Assembly: GCA_937926175.1 (NCBI GenBank)
Contig: CALANV010000037.1
Location: forward strand, 124,001 to 188,000
From: an uncultured Rhodospirillales bacterium
GTDB taxonomy: Bacteria; Pseudomonadota; Alphaproteobacteria; CACIAM-22H2
Length of the DNA: 64,000 nt
Direction: 5' to 3'
In this document: positions 35,881-44,287 of the stretch, one piece after another
Layout: every line of letters begins with the position of its first letter
Position numbering within the stretch: position 1 is the first letter of the stretch
Notes under the pieces: generated by a model
Told to the model about the DNA's origin: nothing
What the model saw: only the letters and a program-made list of their open reading frames with translations
The model's database searches: none
Program-made: the position numbers and the translations under genes

Positions 35881-37446
35881 ATGAGCCACAACACCTGGAT
35901 TCACCTGATCGTGCGGCCGCTCGTGCGTCCGCTGGTCAAGCGCAACGTGACGCCGAATCACCTGACGGCTTTGCGGCTGGCGACGGCCGTCGCGTCGAGC
36001 CTCATGCTCGCGAGCGGCGATCCGGATTGGTCGGATGCGGCCGGGCTCGTCTTCCTGATCTCCTACTTTCTCGACAGGGCCGACGGCGAGCTTGCACGCC
36101 AGAGCGGCAAGTCGACGTCGTGGGGGCATCGTTTCGACCTGTTTGCCGACTGCACAGCCAACGTGCTCATTTTTGTGGCAATGGGCGCCGGTCTGCGCTC
36201 GGACCCACCAGGGGCAGGCGCCATTGTTCTCGGGCTCGTGGCCGGCGTCGCCATCGTCGCGACCTTCTGGCTTGCCGACCACGCCAGCCAGATGGGCCGC
36301 GGCGCCTCGATCGTTCCGAACGTCGCCGGGTTCGACGCGGACGACTTCATGATCGTCGTGCCGCTCGCGATCTGGCTCGACGGCCAGCGGGTGATTCTGA
36401 CCGCGGCGGCGATCGGGGCGCCGGTCTTCTGTCTTTGGATGTGGTGGCGCGCCGTTTCCGTCGCGCGGGATTGACCGTCGCGTCTCGACGAACCAGTAGG
36501 CGGCGAAGGCCGGCACGCCGAGCGCAATGTCCCGCCCACGCCGGATCAAGCCCAGGGCAAGACATGTCGCCGGATCGAAGCCGAGCAGGAGACCGATCGC
36601 GAGGAAACTCAATTCCTGCGCGCCGAGGCCACCCGGAATCGCGAATGCTGCCGACCGGCCTGCCTGGGTCAGGCTCTCGAGGATGAAGGCCTCCGTCCAG
36701 CGCGCCGGATATCCGAGGAAATGGAGGGACAGAAAAATCTCACCCCCGCCCGCAACCCATCCGGCAAGCCGCCAGAGACAGGAGCGGGCGACGATGAGGC
36801 GGTCTGCGTAGATGGCATCAAGGATCCGGTACAGCGGCGCCACGTCGCCGAGCCGCGCGACCCAGGCGGGCACGAACGGCGAACGCCTGATCCGACGCCA
36901 CGCCATGGGCAGGATGCGTCCGCGCTGCAGCCGGTAGAACGCCAGGATTCCCAGGCCGAACAGGAACAGACCAACGAGGGCCGGGAACGCCGGATCCGCG
37001 TCGTATGACGACATCAGGACGACGGCACCGGCGATCGCGAAGAAAATCTGGGTGAAGGCACCGAGCGTGACGTCCGCAAGAACGGACGCCGTCGCATCGG
37101 ACGTTCGGACGCCGGCAATCGCGGCGAGCCGGACGCGGACCAGCTCGCCCCCGATCTGCAGGACGGGAAGGAGATTGTTGACGGCTTCGCCGATCCAACG
37201 GGCGCCGAACAGCGCCACGGTCGGCGGACCGCCCCCCCGGAAAAGAAGGCGCCATGCCAGGACATCGAGGAGGATGGGCACGGCATGGAAGAGGACGATC
37301 GGGACGATGCCCCATCCGACCGGCGCGAGCGCATCGCGTATGGACCGAACGCCGGTTCCTAGTATAAGGGCGGCAAGCACGCCCGCGCCGAGAACAAGCA
37401 TCGCGAGCGTGAAGACGCGCATTCCCGGACCGCCATGCCGACTCAC
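35869..37446 (-). CDS. LPG-synthase transmembrane family protein (HpnL/AglD2-like), over-long ORF
   Basis: Residues about 1-330 form an eight-helix membrane protein of the lysylphosphatidylglycerol synthase TM family (GEAVNNLLPVLQIGGELVRVRLAA, AIPGGLGAQELSFLAIGLLLG, ALGLIRRGRDIALGVPAFAAYWFVE). Members act as flippases or lipid-modifying partners, and homologues called HpnL occur in hopanoid clusters. The family ends near AYWFVETRR (about 36465), but no stop occurs: the frame runs about 190 residues further, antisense through the whole CDP-alcohol transferase gene, to 35869. I see no stop nearby in the other two frames either. The tail is hydrophilic and probably not a domain. Start GTG 37446 or ATG 37422. 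Confidence 0.8.
   Translation of the reverse strand: MSRHGGPGMRVFTLAMLVLGAGVLAALILGTGVRSIRDALAPVGWGIVPIVLFHAVPILLDVLAWRLLFRGGGPPTVALFGARWIGEAVNNLLPVLQIGGELVRVRLAAIAGVRTSDATASVLADVTLGAFTQIFFAIAGAVVLMSSYDADPAFPALVGLFLFGLGILAFYRLQRGRILPMAWRRIRRSPFVPAWVARLGDVAPLYRILDAIYADRLIVARSCLWRLAGWVAGGGEIFLSLHFLGYPARWTEAFILESLTQAGRSAAFAIPGGLGAQELSFLAIGLLLGFDPATCLALGLIRRGRDIALGVPAFAAYWFVETRRSIPRDGNGAPPHPKTEDRRPDRRRGQNHPLAVEPDRERHDDHEVVRVEPGDVRNDRGAAAHLAGVVGKPEGRDDGDAGHEPENNGACPWWVRAQTGAHCHKNEHVGCAVGKQVETMPPRRRLAALACKLAVGPVEKVGDQEDEPGRIRPIRIAAREHEARRDGRRQPQSRQVIRRHVALDQRTHERPHDQVNPGVVAHSGS
35881..36474 (+). CDS. CDP-alcohol phosphatidyltransferase
   Basis: The 197-residue integral membrane protein carries a complete CDP-alcohol phosphotransferase motif, DG-x2-AR-x8-G-x3-D-x3-D (in DRADGELARQSGKSTSWGH and then RFDLFAD), and about five membrane helices. 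It transfers an alcohol phosphate from a CDP-activated group to a lipid acceptor, or the reverse. Next to PEP mutase, decarboxylase, AEP transaminase and nucleotidyltransferases, the likely activated group is CMP-aminoethylphosphonate and the product an aminoethylphosphonate lipid (inference). The whole gene is overlapped on the minus strand by an open reading frame of the neighbouring membrane protein. Confidence 0.85.
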   Translation: MSHNTWIHLIVRPLVRPLVKRNVTPNHLTALRLATAVASSLMLASGDPDWSDAAGLVFLISYFLDRADGELARQSGKSTSWGHRFDLFADCTANVLIFVAMGAGLRSDPPGAGAIVLGLVAGVAIVATFWLADHASQMGRGASIVPNVAGFDADDFMIVVPLAIWLDGQRVILTAAAIGAPVFCLWMWWRAVSVARD

Positions 37447-37498
37447 GACACCGGAACTCGTTCGGTTGAGGTGCGAAACGGCGACGGCGGCGCAGGGA

Positions 37499-38332
37499 TC
37501 AACGTCGTGTTACCGCACACCGGCTTCTCTTGAGACGCGCCATCTTCGGCGCGTCGCGCAACGACGCAAAGCGCAGGCCGGAGACATCCTTGTCGAGAAG
37601 ATGCGGATAAACGACGTCTTGCGCGTACCGCACGTCCTCGGGGAAATCGATTTCGACCCAAGGCAAGCCGGTGACATCTTCGAAGCCGAACATGCCCGGC
37701 GGGTTCTCCCGTATCATGTCGCGGATCGTCTCCTCGTATTCCATGAGGCGTCGCGTGCCGTCGCCGACGTAACCGGCGGCACGATCGGCGAGTTCCCTGG
37801 CAGCGGCCGGCGAGAAGCGGAAGAATCCGACCGATTCACCGTACCAGTCGCAGTCAGCCCGCGGCCGCTTGTGAAAATCGACGATGCGGCCATCGCGAAT
37901 GCAGACCTTTACCGGCTCGTCGCCCGGCTCGACATTGCGATCGACCAGCAAGATATTGTCGAGCGGACTGTCGAGCAGCCGGGCCAGGAGACGACGGTCG
38001 TAAAGCACGTCGGCATCCATGAGCAGGACCGGCGCCCCGCTCGTCAGGATCTCGCGCGCAGCCCAAAGGGAAACGACACTGCCGTCGCGATGATGCGGGT
38101 TGTCGATCAACCGGACCGAGCCGGCGAGCCCTAGACAGCCGACTTCCGCGGCGATGAGATCGGCGCGATAGCCGACGGTGACGGCGATCCCGGTGATGCC
38201 GAAGCCGCGCAACAGACGAAGATGCCGCTCGAGGAGGGTCGAGGGACCGAAGGCAAGCAGGGCCTTCGGCCGATGATCCGGGCCGCCGCCGAGACGCCGG
38301 CCGACACCGGCCGCAAGAATTATGGCCTTCAT
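37499..38332 (-). CDS. Nucleotidyltransferase (phosphocholine/AEP cytidylyltransferase-like)
   Basis: The 277-residue protein has an intact nucleotidyltransferase loop LAAGVGRRLGGGPDHRPKALL, the metal-binding LLMDADVLYD and the DNPHHRDGSVVSLWAAREIL region. Such stand-alone proteins are annotated as phosphocholine cytidylyltransferase-like and occur beside 2-aminoethylphosphonate genes, where they activate AEP with CTP. Together with the degenerate domain in the PEP mutase fusion, this is the better candidate for the activating enzyme (inference). An upstream in-frame extension to 38557 was rejected; ATG 38332 is preceded by AGGACGAGG. It ends 52 bp before the LPG-synthase-like gene and is probably cotranscribed with it. 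Confidence 0.8.
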   Translation of the reverse strand: MKAIILAAGVGRRLGGGPDHRPKALLAFGPSTLLERHLRLLRGFGITGIAVTVGYRADLIAAEVGCLGLAGSVRLIDNPHHRDGSVVSLWAAREILTSGAPVLLMDADVLYDRRLLARLLDSPLDNILLVDRNVEPGDEPVKVCIRDGRIVDFHKRPRADCDWYGESVGFFRFSPAAARELADRAAGYVGDGTRRLMEYEETIRDMIRENPPGMFGFEDVTGLPWVEIDFPEDVRYAQDVVYPHLLDKDVSGLRFASLRDAPKMARLKRSRCAVTRR

Positions 38333-38570
38333 CCTCGTCCTGCGGCGATGAAAGACACAGCCCGCTCGAACGCGCGATCGGACCTGGGTGCCTCGTTGTA
38401 GCACCGCGAAAGAACCGCGCGCAAAAGAGGCAAAAGGCGAGACGGACAGCCGAACGTGTATGACCTTGAAGATGGATCCGTCCGGACCTGCACCGGCCTG
38501 ACGCGGATCGGGCGGGGGGCACGTCTTTGGGAGACCGGCCGGCAGCAGCGCCGTCATGCGCTACGGATCG
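38333..38570. other. Intergenic region, no gene seen
   Basis: About 240 bp between hpnN and the nucleotidyltransferase, both on the minus strand. No convincing feature. Confidence 0.3.
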
Positions 38571-41216
38571 TCAAGTCTTCTCGGACCGGCCGGCGGATGA
38601 CCAGGCGACCATACTCGGCAGTACCAGAAGCGTCGTTATCAGCGTGTAGCCGATCGCGATGGTGAGCAGGTACCCCATGCTGACCATGCCACGGTGACCG
38701 GAAATCATCAGACTTCCGAAGGATGCAATGGTGGTGAGCGCGCTGTAGAGAACGCCACGCGACGTGCTGGCTGGAACGGGGCCGCGGTCCCGACCTTCCT
38801 CACGCCAGCGCAGGACGACATGGATCGCGCTGCTGACGCCCAGTCCGAACAGCAGAGGAAGCGCGATCAGATTGGCGAAGTTGAGCGACAACCCCAACGT
38901 CACGACGGTGAGGGACGTAAAGGCGGCGGCCAGCACCAGCGACAACAGGACGAGCAGCGTCTGAGCGACGTTGCGGAGCACGGCGAACAGGATGAACACG
39001 ACCAGCACCGCGGCGATTGCCGTGGCCTTCACGAACGATGCCACCACGACGTCCGCCGCCTCGGTAATGATCACCGGCGTCCCGGTCGCATTCGGCGCAA
39101 CGTCCCGGACCGCCGTCACGAAGCGTCGCAGCTCCCGATCGTCCAGGGGATTGCGCGCCGGGCGCACCTCGATGCGCGCCCTGCCGTCGGCGCTTACCCA
39201 CAGTTGGCGCAGATCGGCCGGCAGGTCGCTGAGGCCGACGGACCGTGCCTCGAGGGCGGCCGCGATGCGGTCGAGTGCGACCGGGAGATGGCCGGTCAGG
39301 CGATCCTCCAGCTCCCGCAGCAGACGGTCGGAATCCGAAGCCGAATCCGTCAGGCCTTGGAGCGCCGCGCGCAGATCGGCGGCAGCTTCGGCCACGGCGC
39401 CATTCCCGGCGGCGAGATCCGATAGCGCATGCATGAGCCGCGCATGGGCCCGCCGGCGTTGGTCGATGGTCAGGGGGGCCGGATCGCGCGGAAACTCGAG
39501 TGCAGGCCCCAGGAAATAGGCGATGTCCTGGATGATCGGCAGCTTCCGTTCCTGATCGTCGGGCACGAAGCTTCGCAACGTCACGACGTCCCGTACCTCA
39601 GGAAGGGTCGTCAGTTGCCGTGCAAGCGCGGCGGCTTCATCCAAATCGGCCGTCAGGACGTCGATCGCATAGGGCGTCGCTCGCGGATTACGCGCGAGGT
39701 CGAAGAACGTCGCCACCGACTCCATGCGCGGATCTTTCAGGCGGATCGGGTCGAAGTCGAAGCGGAGGAAGGAAACGGAGATCAGCCCGGCCGCGCCGAC
39801 GGCGAGCGACGCGACGAGAACCGCGCGCGGATGACGGCGCGCGAAATCGTCGAGCGGCTGAAACTCCGAAGGGATGTCGCGACCGGCGGCGCGCAGGGGC
39901 AGCAGCGTCAAGAGCGCCGGCAGTACCGTCAAGTTGGCCACCACGGCGAGAAACATCCCCGCTGCCGAGATCACGCCGAGTTCGGCAAGTCCCCGGTAGT
40001 CGGTCGGTACGAACGACAGAAAGCCCGCTGCCACCACGATGGCGCTCAGCACGATGGCACGGCCCGTCGCACTACCTGCCGCGGCGAGCGCCGTCGCGGC
40101 GTTGCATCCGCCGGCCATCTCCTCACGATAGCGCAGGCAAAGATGAATGCTGAAATCGACGCCGAGACCGATGAACAGAACGGCAAAGGTGACGGAGATG
40201 AGGTTGAGGCGGCCCACGGCCAAGGTTGCGAAGGCGGCCGTCCAGATGAGCCCGATCAGCAAGGTGACGACGGCGACGAGGACGAGCCGCCACGACCGTA
40301 GGCCTGCGACCAGGAACAGCGCGACCATGACGAAGGATGCCGCTGCAGCGGTCATGCCGCCGAGCCGGGCGCTTTGCAGCTCCTCGTGATCGAGGGCGGC
40401 AACGCCGGTCAGCCTGACGGTGAGGCCGTTGGCGGGAACAAAGCCGAGTTCCCGAATGCCCGCACGAAGCGCGGTCATCGCCGCGCTGGCGGGTTGGAGC
40501 GATCCATAGTCCAGCTTCGGCTGTGCGATCACGAACCGCTGCCCGGAAAGCGAGTTCGCATCGTCGCCGGCGAGGAGCGAGAGCCAGGAAAGTTTGGTCG
40601 GATCGCCCCGCTGCATGGCCCGGATCACGTCCCGCATGCGGCCAAGGAACGTGGCGAGGCCTGCGGTCTCCGGCGACGGCGCGCGCTCGGCGACCTGAGT
40701 CACGATGTCCGCCAGACCGCGCAACGTCGGATCCTGGGCGAGCATGCCGATCAACGGCTGCGCTTCGGCCAGGCGATCGGCAAGATCCGCAAGGTCCGCC
40801 ACGCTCAGGTAGAGGAGGCCGTTCTCGCGAAAGAACGACTGCGCGCCCGGCGCATAGGCCGTACGGAAATGCGCCGCGTCGGCTCGCAGCCAAGCGCTCA
40901 GGCGGGCGGCCGCCTCGTCCGCCTGCTCTGGCGTGGGCGCGTCGACGACCGCGACGATGGTATCGACGAGGTGGGGAAAGGCGCGCTTGAGGGCCGTGTC
41001 ATTCCGACGGAACGCCACGTCTTCCGAGATCATTTCGGTGGTGTTCGTATCGATCGTCAGGTTCTCGCGGACGTGCACGAGCGAGATCGCCGTGATGGCG
41101 ATACAGACCGCCAGAACCAGCGCGGCGTGCCTGCCGACCCATTGCACCCAGTTCGACAGGATCCACCTCCCATGGCGGAGCCGAGAACCGGAAGGAACGG
41201 AGCGTTGCTGTGTCAC
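38571..41216 (-). CDS. hpnN: RND-family hopanoid transporter HpnN
   Basis: The 881-residue protein is an MMPL/RND transporter with twelve membrane helices in two halves: a first helix (HAALVLAVCIAITAISLV), a periplasmic loop region, a cluster of five helices (ASFVMVALFLVAGLRSW to LSFVPTDYRGLAELGVIS), then a second periplasmic loop and a final cluster (IAAVLVVFILFAVLRNVAQTLLVLL to MVSMGYLLTIAIGYTLI). The size, sterol-sensing-like first cluster (FAVLFIGLGVDFSIHLCLRYREEM) and cluster position identify HpnN, which moves hopanoids from the inner to the outer membrane. It is divergent from hpnM. Confidence 0.9.
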   Translation of the reverse strand: MTQQRSVPSGSRLRHGRWILSNWVQWVGRHAALVLAVCIAITAISLVHVRENLTIDTNTTEMISEDVAFRRNDTALKRAFPHLVDTIVAVVDAPTPEQADEAAARLSAWLRADAAHFRTAYAPGAQSFFRENGLLYLSVADLADLADRLAEAQPLIGMLAQDPTLRGLADIVTQVAERAPSPETAGLATFLGRMRDVIRAMQRGDPTKLSWLSLLAGDDANSLSGQRFVIAQPKLDYGSLQPASAAMTALRAGIRELGFVPANGLTVRLTGVAALDHEELQSARLGGMTAAAASFVMVALFLVAGLRSWRLVLVAVVTLLIGLIWTAAFATLAVGRLNLISVTFAVLFIGLGVDFSIHLCLRYREEMAGGCNAATALAAAGSATGRAIVLSAIVVAAGFLSFVPTDYRGLAELGVISAAGMFLAVVANLTVLPALLTLLPLRAAGRDIPSEFQPLDDFARRHPRAVLVASLAVGAAGLISVSFLRFDFDPIRLKDPRMESVATFFDLARNPRATPYAIDVLTADLDEAAALARQLTTLPEVRDVVTLRSFVPDDQERKLPIIQDIAYFLGPALEFPRDPAPLTIDQRRRAHARLMHALSDLAAGNGAVAEAAADLRAALQGLTDSASDSDRLLRELEDRLTGHLPVALDRIAAALEARSVGLSDLPADLRQLWVSADGRARIEVRPARNPLDDRELRRFVTAVRDVAPNATGTPVIITEAADVVVASFVKATAIAAVLVVFILFAVLRNVAQTLLVLLSLVLAAAFTSLTVVTLGLSLNFANLIALPLLFGLGVSSAIHVVLRWREEGRDRGPVPASTSRGVLYSALTTIASFGSLMISGHRGMVSMGYLLTIAIGYTLITTLLVLPSMVAWSSAGRSEKT

Positions 41217-41306
41217 GGCGTCGTGGTCAGGATTGCGTGGCGCACCGTAACGCGGCGGTGCGCCGGTGCCGTCGACGGTGGGACGTCGTTGCGACTATGA
41301 TCGATC

Positions 41307-41915
41307 ATGAGGAAACGCACCATACTGCCGCTTGTGGCGGCACTGTTGTTCTTGCTTCCCATTCCCGTACCTGCCGATGCGGCGGACAGTCCCCGCGCCA
41401 TCGTGGAACGTCTCAACGATATGCTGCTTCAGGTGATGAAGAACGCGGCGCAGCTCGAATTTCAGGGCAGATATGACGTTTTGGCCCCGCTCCTCGAGCG
41501 GAGCTTCGCGTTTGCGGAAATGACCCGGATTGCGGCGGGTCAGCATTGGAGCAGGCTCGACCAGACGCAGCGGGACAGGCTCGTGGAGCGGTTCACGCAG
41601 ATGAGCATCGCGACCTTCGCGGCTCGGTTCGATGGCTATTCCGGCGAGCGTTTCGAGATCCTTGGCGAGGACGAAATGCCCCGGGGCCGGGCGCTCGTGC
41701 GCAGCCGGATCGTTCGGCCGTCATCCGAGACGGTGCCGCTCAACTACGTGTTCGCGGACGTCAACGGCGACTGGCGCATCGTCGACGTCTATCTCAAAGG
41801 CACGATCAGCGAGCTCGCCACCTACCGTTCGGAATTCGTATCGGTGTTGGGCCGGGAAGGTTTCGACGAACTCATCCGGCGTATCGACGACAAAATCGCC
41901 AAGCTCAGGAGCTGA
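41307..41915 (+). CDS. hpnM: Hopanoid-associated MlaC family protein HpnM
   Basis: The 202-residue product has a signal peptide (ILPLVAALLFLLPIPVPADA) and the MlaC/Ttg2 fold: LLERSFAFAEMTRIAAGQHWSRLDQTQRDRLVERFTQMSIATFAARFDGYSGERFEI, followed by a beta strand region and WRIVDVYLKGTISELATYRSEFVSVL. HpnM proteins accompany HpnN and probably carry the hopanoid or a phospholipid across the periplasm. Divergent from hpnN, 90 bp apart, so the two may share a promoter region. Confidence 0.9.
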   Translation: MRKRTILPLVAALLFLLPIPVPADAADSPRAIVERLNDMLLQVMKNAAQLEFQGRYDVLAPLLERSFAFAEMTRIAAGQHWSRLDQTQRDRLVERFTQMSIATFAARFDGYSGERFEILGEDEMPRGRALVRSRIVRPSSETVPLNYVFADVNGDWRIVDVYLKGTISELATYRSEFVSVLGREGFDELIRRIDDKIAKLRS

Positions 41916-42167
41916 CGCTTACTCGCGTCGGCGGGACCGGCGCAGCGGATCGCGTCACGCAGCCAAGTCCGTTCTTTCGTCGTGAATCCTGCCCGTTCGT
42001 GCAGGACGGTAGCCGAATTTGCCGGCACCCGTGTCTTGCCAGGACGTACCTGGCTCCGTCCTTAATATGACAGGCAGGGTTTCTCGGATTGGGCGAGTGA
42101 GTGGCCGGCGCGAACCCGCCTGCATTCCCGTTTAAGCCATGGGGTTGACTTTGGTCGTCGACCGGAC
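41916..42167. other. Intergenic region, no gene seen
   Basis: About 250 bp before hpnB. A promoter for the hpnB-hpnD-shc-hpnG run must lie here, but no clear -35/-10 pair is visible to me. Confidence 0.3.
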
Positions 42168-43400
42168 ATGAGCATCCTCGACAGCGCCGCCGCGGTCGCG
42201 GCCGGCGCAGCGATCCTCGAATGGATTCATCTGCTGACGTGCCGCCACGGGTTCTGGCGTGCGGACCAGCGGCTGCAACCGTCCGGTGACGGACCATCAC
42301 ATGCCGATGTGGTTGCCGTCATTCCGGCCCGAAACGAGGCTGATGTCGTCGGGCCCTGTGTCGCGTCGCTTCTCCGGCAAACGCACATGCCGCCGCTCCG
42401 ATTGATTCTCGTCGACGACGAGAGCGAGGATGGGACCAGGGACGTCGCTAGCGACGCAGCGCGGTGTTGCGACGCCGCGGACCGGATGGTCATTGTCTCG
42501 GGGGCGCCGCGGCCGAACGGTTGGACAGGGAAGATGTGGGCGGTGGCGCAAGGCATCAGCGCCGCGCAGCGAATGAACCCGCGTTATCTTCTGCTGGGCG
42601 ACGCCGACATAAAGTACGACCCCGACGTCGTGCGCCAGCTGGTGACAAAGGCCGAGGCGGAAGGGTTGGACCTCGTCTCCCTCATGATCCATCTGCATTG
42701 CCGCAGCTTCGTTGAGAGACTGCTCATCCCGGCCTTCGTCTTCTTCTTTCAGCTGCTCTATCCGTTTCCTGCGGTCAACGACCGACGGGCGACGATCGCG
42801 GCGGCGGCCGGCGGCTGCATGCTCGTCCGCGCCGAAGCGCTGAGACGTGCCGGCGGCATCGAATCGATCCGTGATGCGTTGATCGACGACTGCGCGCTGG
42901 CCCGTCGCCTGAAGTCAAGCGGTCCGATCTGGCTCGGGCTCACGGATCGGTCGGCCAGCCTGCGCGCCTATCGCGGCGTGAAAGACATCTGGCGCATGGT
43001 GGCGCGGACCGCCTACACGCAACTCGACTACTCGCCGCTGCGTCTGTTGGTCACGGTCGCTGGGATGGTGCTGATCTATGGCGCGGCACCGATCGCGCTC
43101 ACGGTCGGCATGACGCTGGGCGCAGGCGTGCCGGTCATGCTGGGTGCAGTGGCCTGGGCATTGATGGGATTGGCCTATGCGCCGACGCTGGGCCTCTACA
43201 GGCTCTCGCCGTTGTGGGCGCTCATGCTGCCGGCGAGCGCGTTGCTTTACACGATGATGACGGTCGACTCCGCGCGGCGGCATTGGCTGGGTCAGGGTGC
43301 CGAGTGGAAGGGGCGTCTGTACGGCGGGCTTGCGGCCGATCCGCGCATGCGCGCCGGTCGATCGATGACGCGATGCCCGATCGGGAGACAAGGGGCATGA
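42168..43400 (+). CDS. hpnB: Hopanoid glycosyltransferase HpnB
   Basis: The 410-residue membrane-associated family 2 glycosyltransferase has VVAVIPARNEADVVGPCVASLL, LILVDDESEDGT, a metal-binding LLGDADIKYDPD, an AAAAGGCMLVRAEAL region and IDDCALARRLKSSG, followed by three hydrophobic segments near residues 290-380. HpnB is found in most hopanoid clusters and is thought to add a sugar or related group. It opens a plus-strand operon, coupled to hpnD by ATGA. Confidence 0.85.
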   Translation: MSILDSAAAVAAGAAILEWIHLLTCRHGFWRADQRLQPSGDGPSHADVVAVIPARNEADVVGPCVASLLRQTHMPPLRLILVDDESEDGTRDVASDAARCCDAADRMVIVSGAPRPNGWTGKMWAVAQGISAAQRMNPRYLLLGDADIKYDPDVVRQLVTKAEAEGLDLVSLMIHLHCRSFVERLLIPAFVFFFQLLYPFPAVNDRRATIAAAAGGCMLVRAEALRRAGGIESIRDALIDDCALARRLKSSGPIWLGLTDRSASLRAYRGVKDIWRMVARTAYTQLDYSPLRLLVTVAGMVLIYGAAPIALTVGMTLGAGVPVMLGAVAWALMGLAYAPTLGLYRLSPLWALMLPASALLYTMMTVDSARRHWLGQGAEWKGRLYGGLAADPRMRAGRSMTRCPIGRQGA

Positions 43401-44287
43401 CCGGGACGGCGGGCAGCTGCGTCGTGCCTTGGCGACGATTCCGCAGGCAGCCGGGCGGCGCGGCCGCTGCAATCGCTGCGATCGTCGCGCGTTCGGGCAC
43501 GTCGTTCTACTGGGCAATGCTACTGCTGCCGCCGGCGCGCCGGGCCGCCATGTTCGCGATCTATGCGTTCTGCCGCGCCGTCGACGACGTGGCCGACCGG
43601 CCCGGTGCGCCAGCCGAGAAGCGGGCCGCCCTGGCCGAATGGCGGCGCGAGATCGACCGCATCTATGCGGGCGCGCCGCAATCCATGGTCGGTTGCGAAC
43701 TGGCGGCGGCGGTCCGGCGGTTCGATCTTCAGCGCGAGGATTTCATGGCCGTGATCGACGGCGTCGAGATGGATGTCGGCGAGCCGATTCACGGCCCGAG
43801 CATGGCCGAACTCGATCTCTACTGCAGCCGGGTCGCCGGCGCGGTCGGCCGGCTTTCGGTCCGTGCATTCGGCGTACCGCCGGAGGCCGGCGAACCGGTG
43901 GCCGAGTCCCTCGGGCGCGCTTTCCAGCTTACGAATATCCTGCGCGATCTGGCCGAGGATGCCGAGGTCGGCCGTCTCTATCTGCCGCGCGAGCTTCTTG
44001 CCGCGCACGGCATCGAGACGCGCGATCCGGCAGCCGTTCTACGGCATCCGGCGCTGCCGCGGGTCTGCGACGAGATAGCCGCGCTGGCGGACCGGTACTT
44101 CGCGCGTGCCGTGGATGCAATGGTCAAATGTCCACGCGCGGCCGTTCGCCCTGCATGGGTGATGATGGAAATCTACCGGTGGCTCCTGCGGCGGCTCGTG
44201 GCGCGCGGCTGGACGCGCCTGACCGAGCCCGTGACGGTGCCGAAGCTCACGAAACTCCTGATCGTTGCCCGCTATGGATTGCTATAG
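43397..44287 (+). CDS. hpnD: Presqualene diphosphate synthase HpnD
   Basis: The 296-residue isoprenoid synthase has both aspartate-rich motifs of head-to-head condensing enzymes: AIYAFCRAVDDVADRPG and FQLTNILRDLAEDAEVGRLYLPREL. The opening SGTSFYWAMLLLPPARRAAMFAIYAF is the HpnD form. It condenses two farnesyl diphosphates to presqualene diphosphate. In the classical pathway HpnC converts that to hydroxysqualene and HpnE reduces it to squalene; neither is present in this window. Overlaps hpnB by 4 bp and shc by 14 bp. Confidence 0.85.
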   Translation: MTGTAGSCVVPWRRFRRQPGGAAAAIAAIVARSGTSFYWAMLLLPPARRAAMFAIYAFCRAVDDVADRPGAPAEKRAALAEWRREIDRIYAGAPQSMVGCELAAAVRRFDLQREDFMAVIDGVEMDVGEPIHGPSMAELDLYCSRVAGAVGRLSVRAFGVPPEAGEPVAESLGRAFQLTNILRDLAEDAEVGRLYLPRELLAAHGIETRDPAAVLRHPALPRVCDEIAALADRYFARAVDAMVKCPRAAVRPAWVMMEIYRWLLRRLVARGWTRLTEPVTVPKLTKLLIVARYGLL

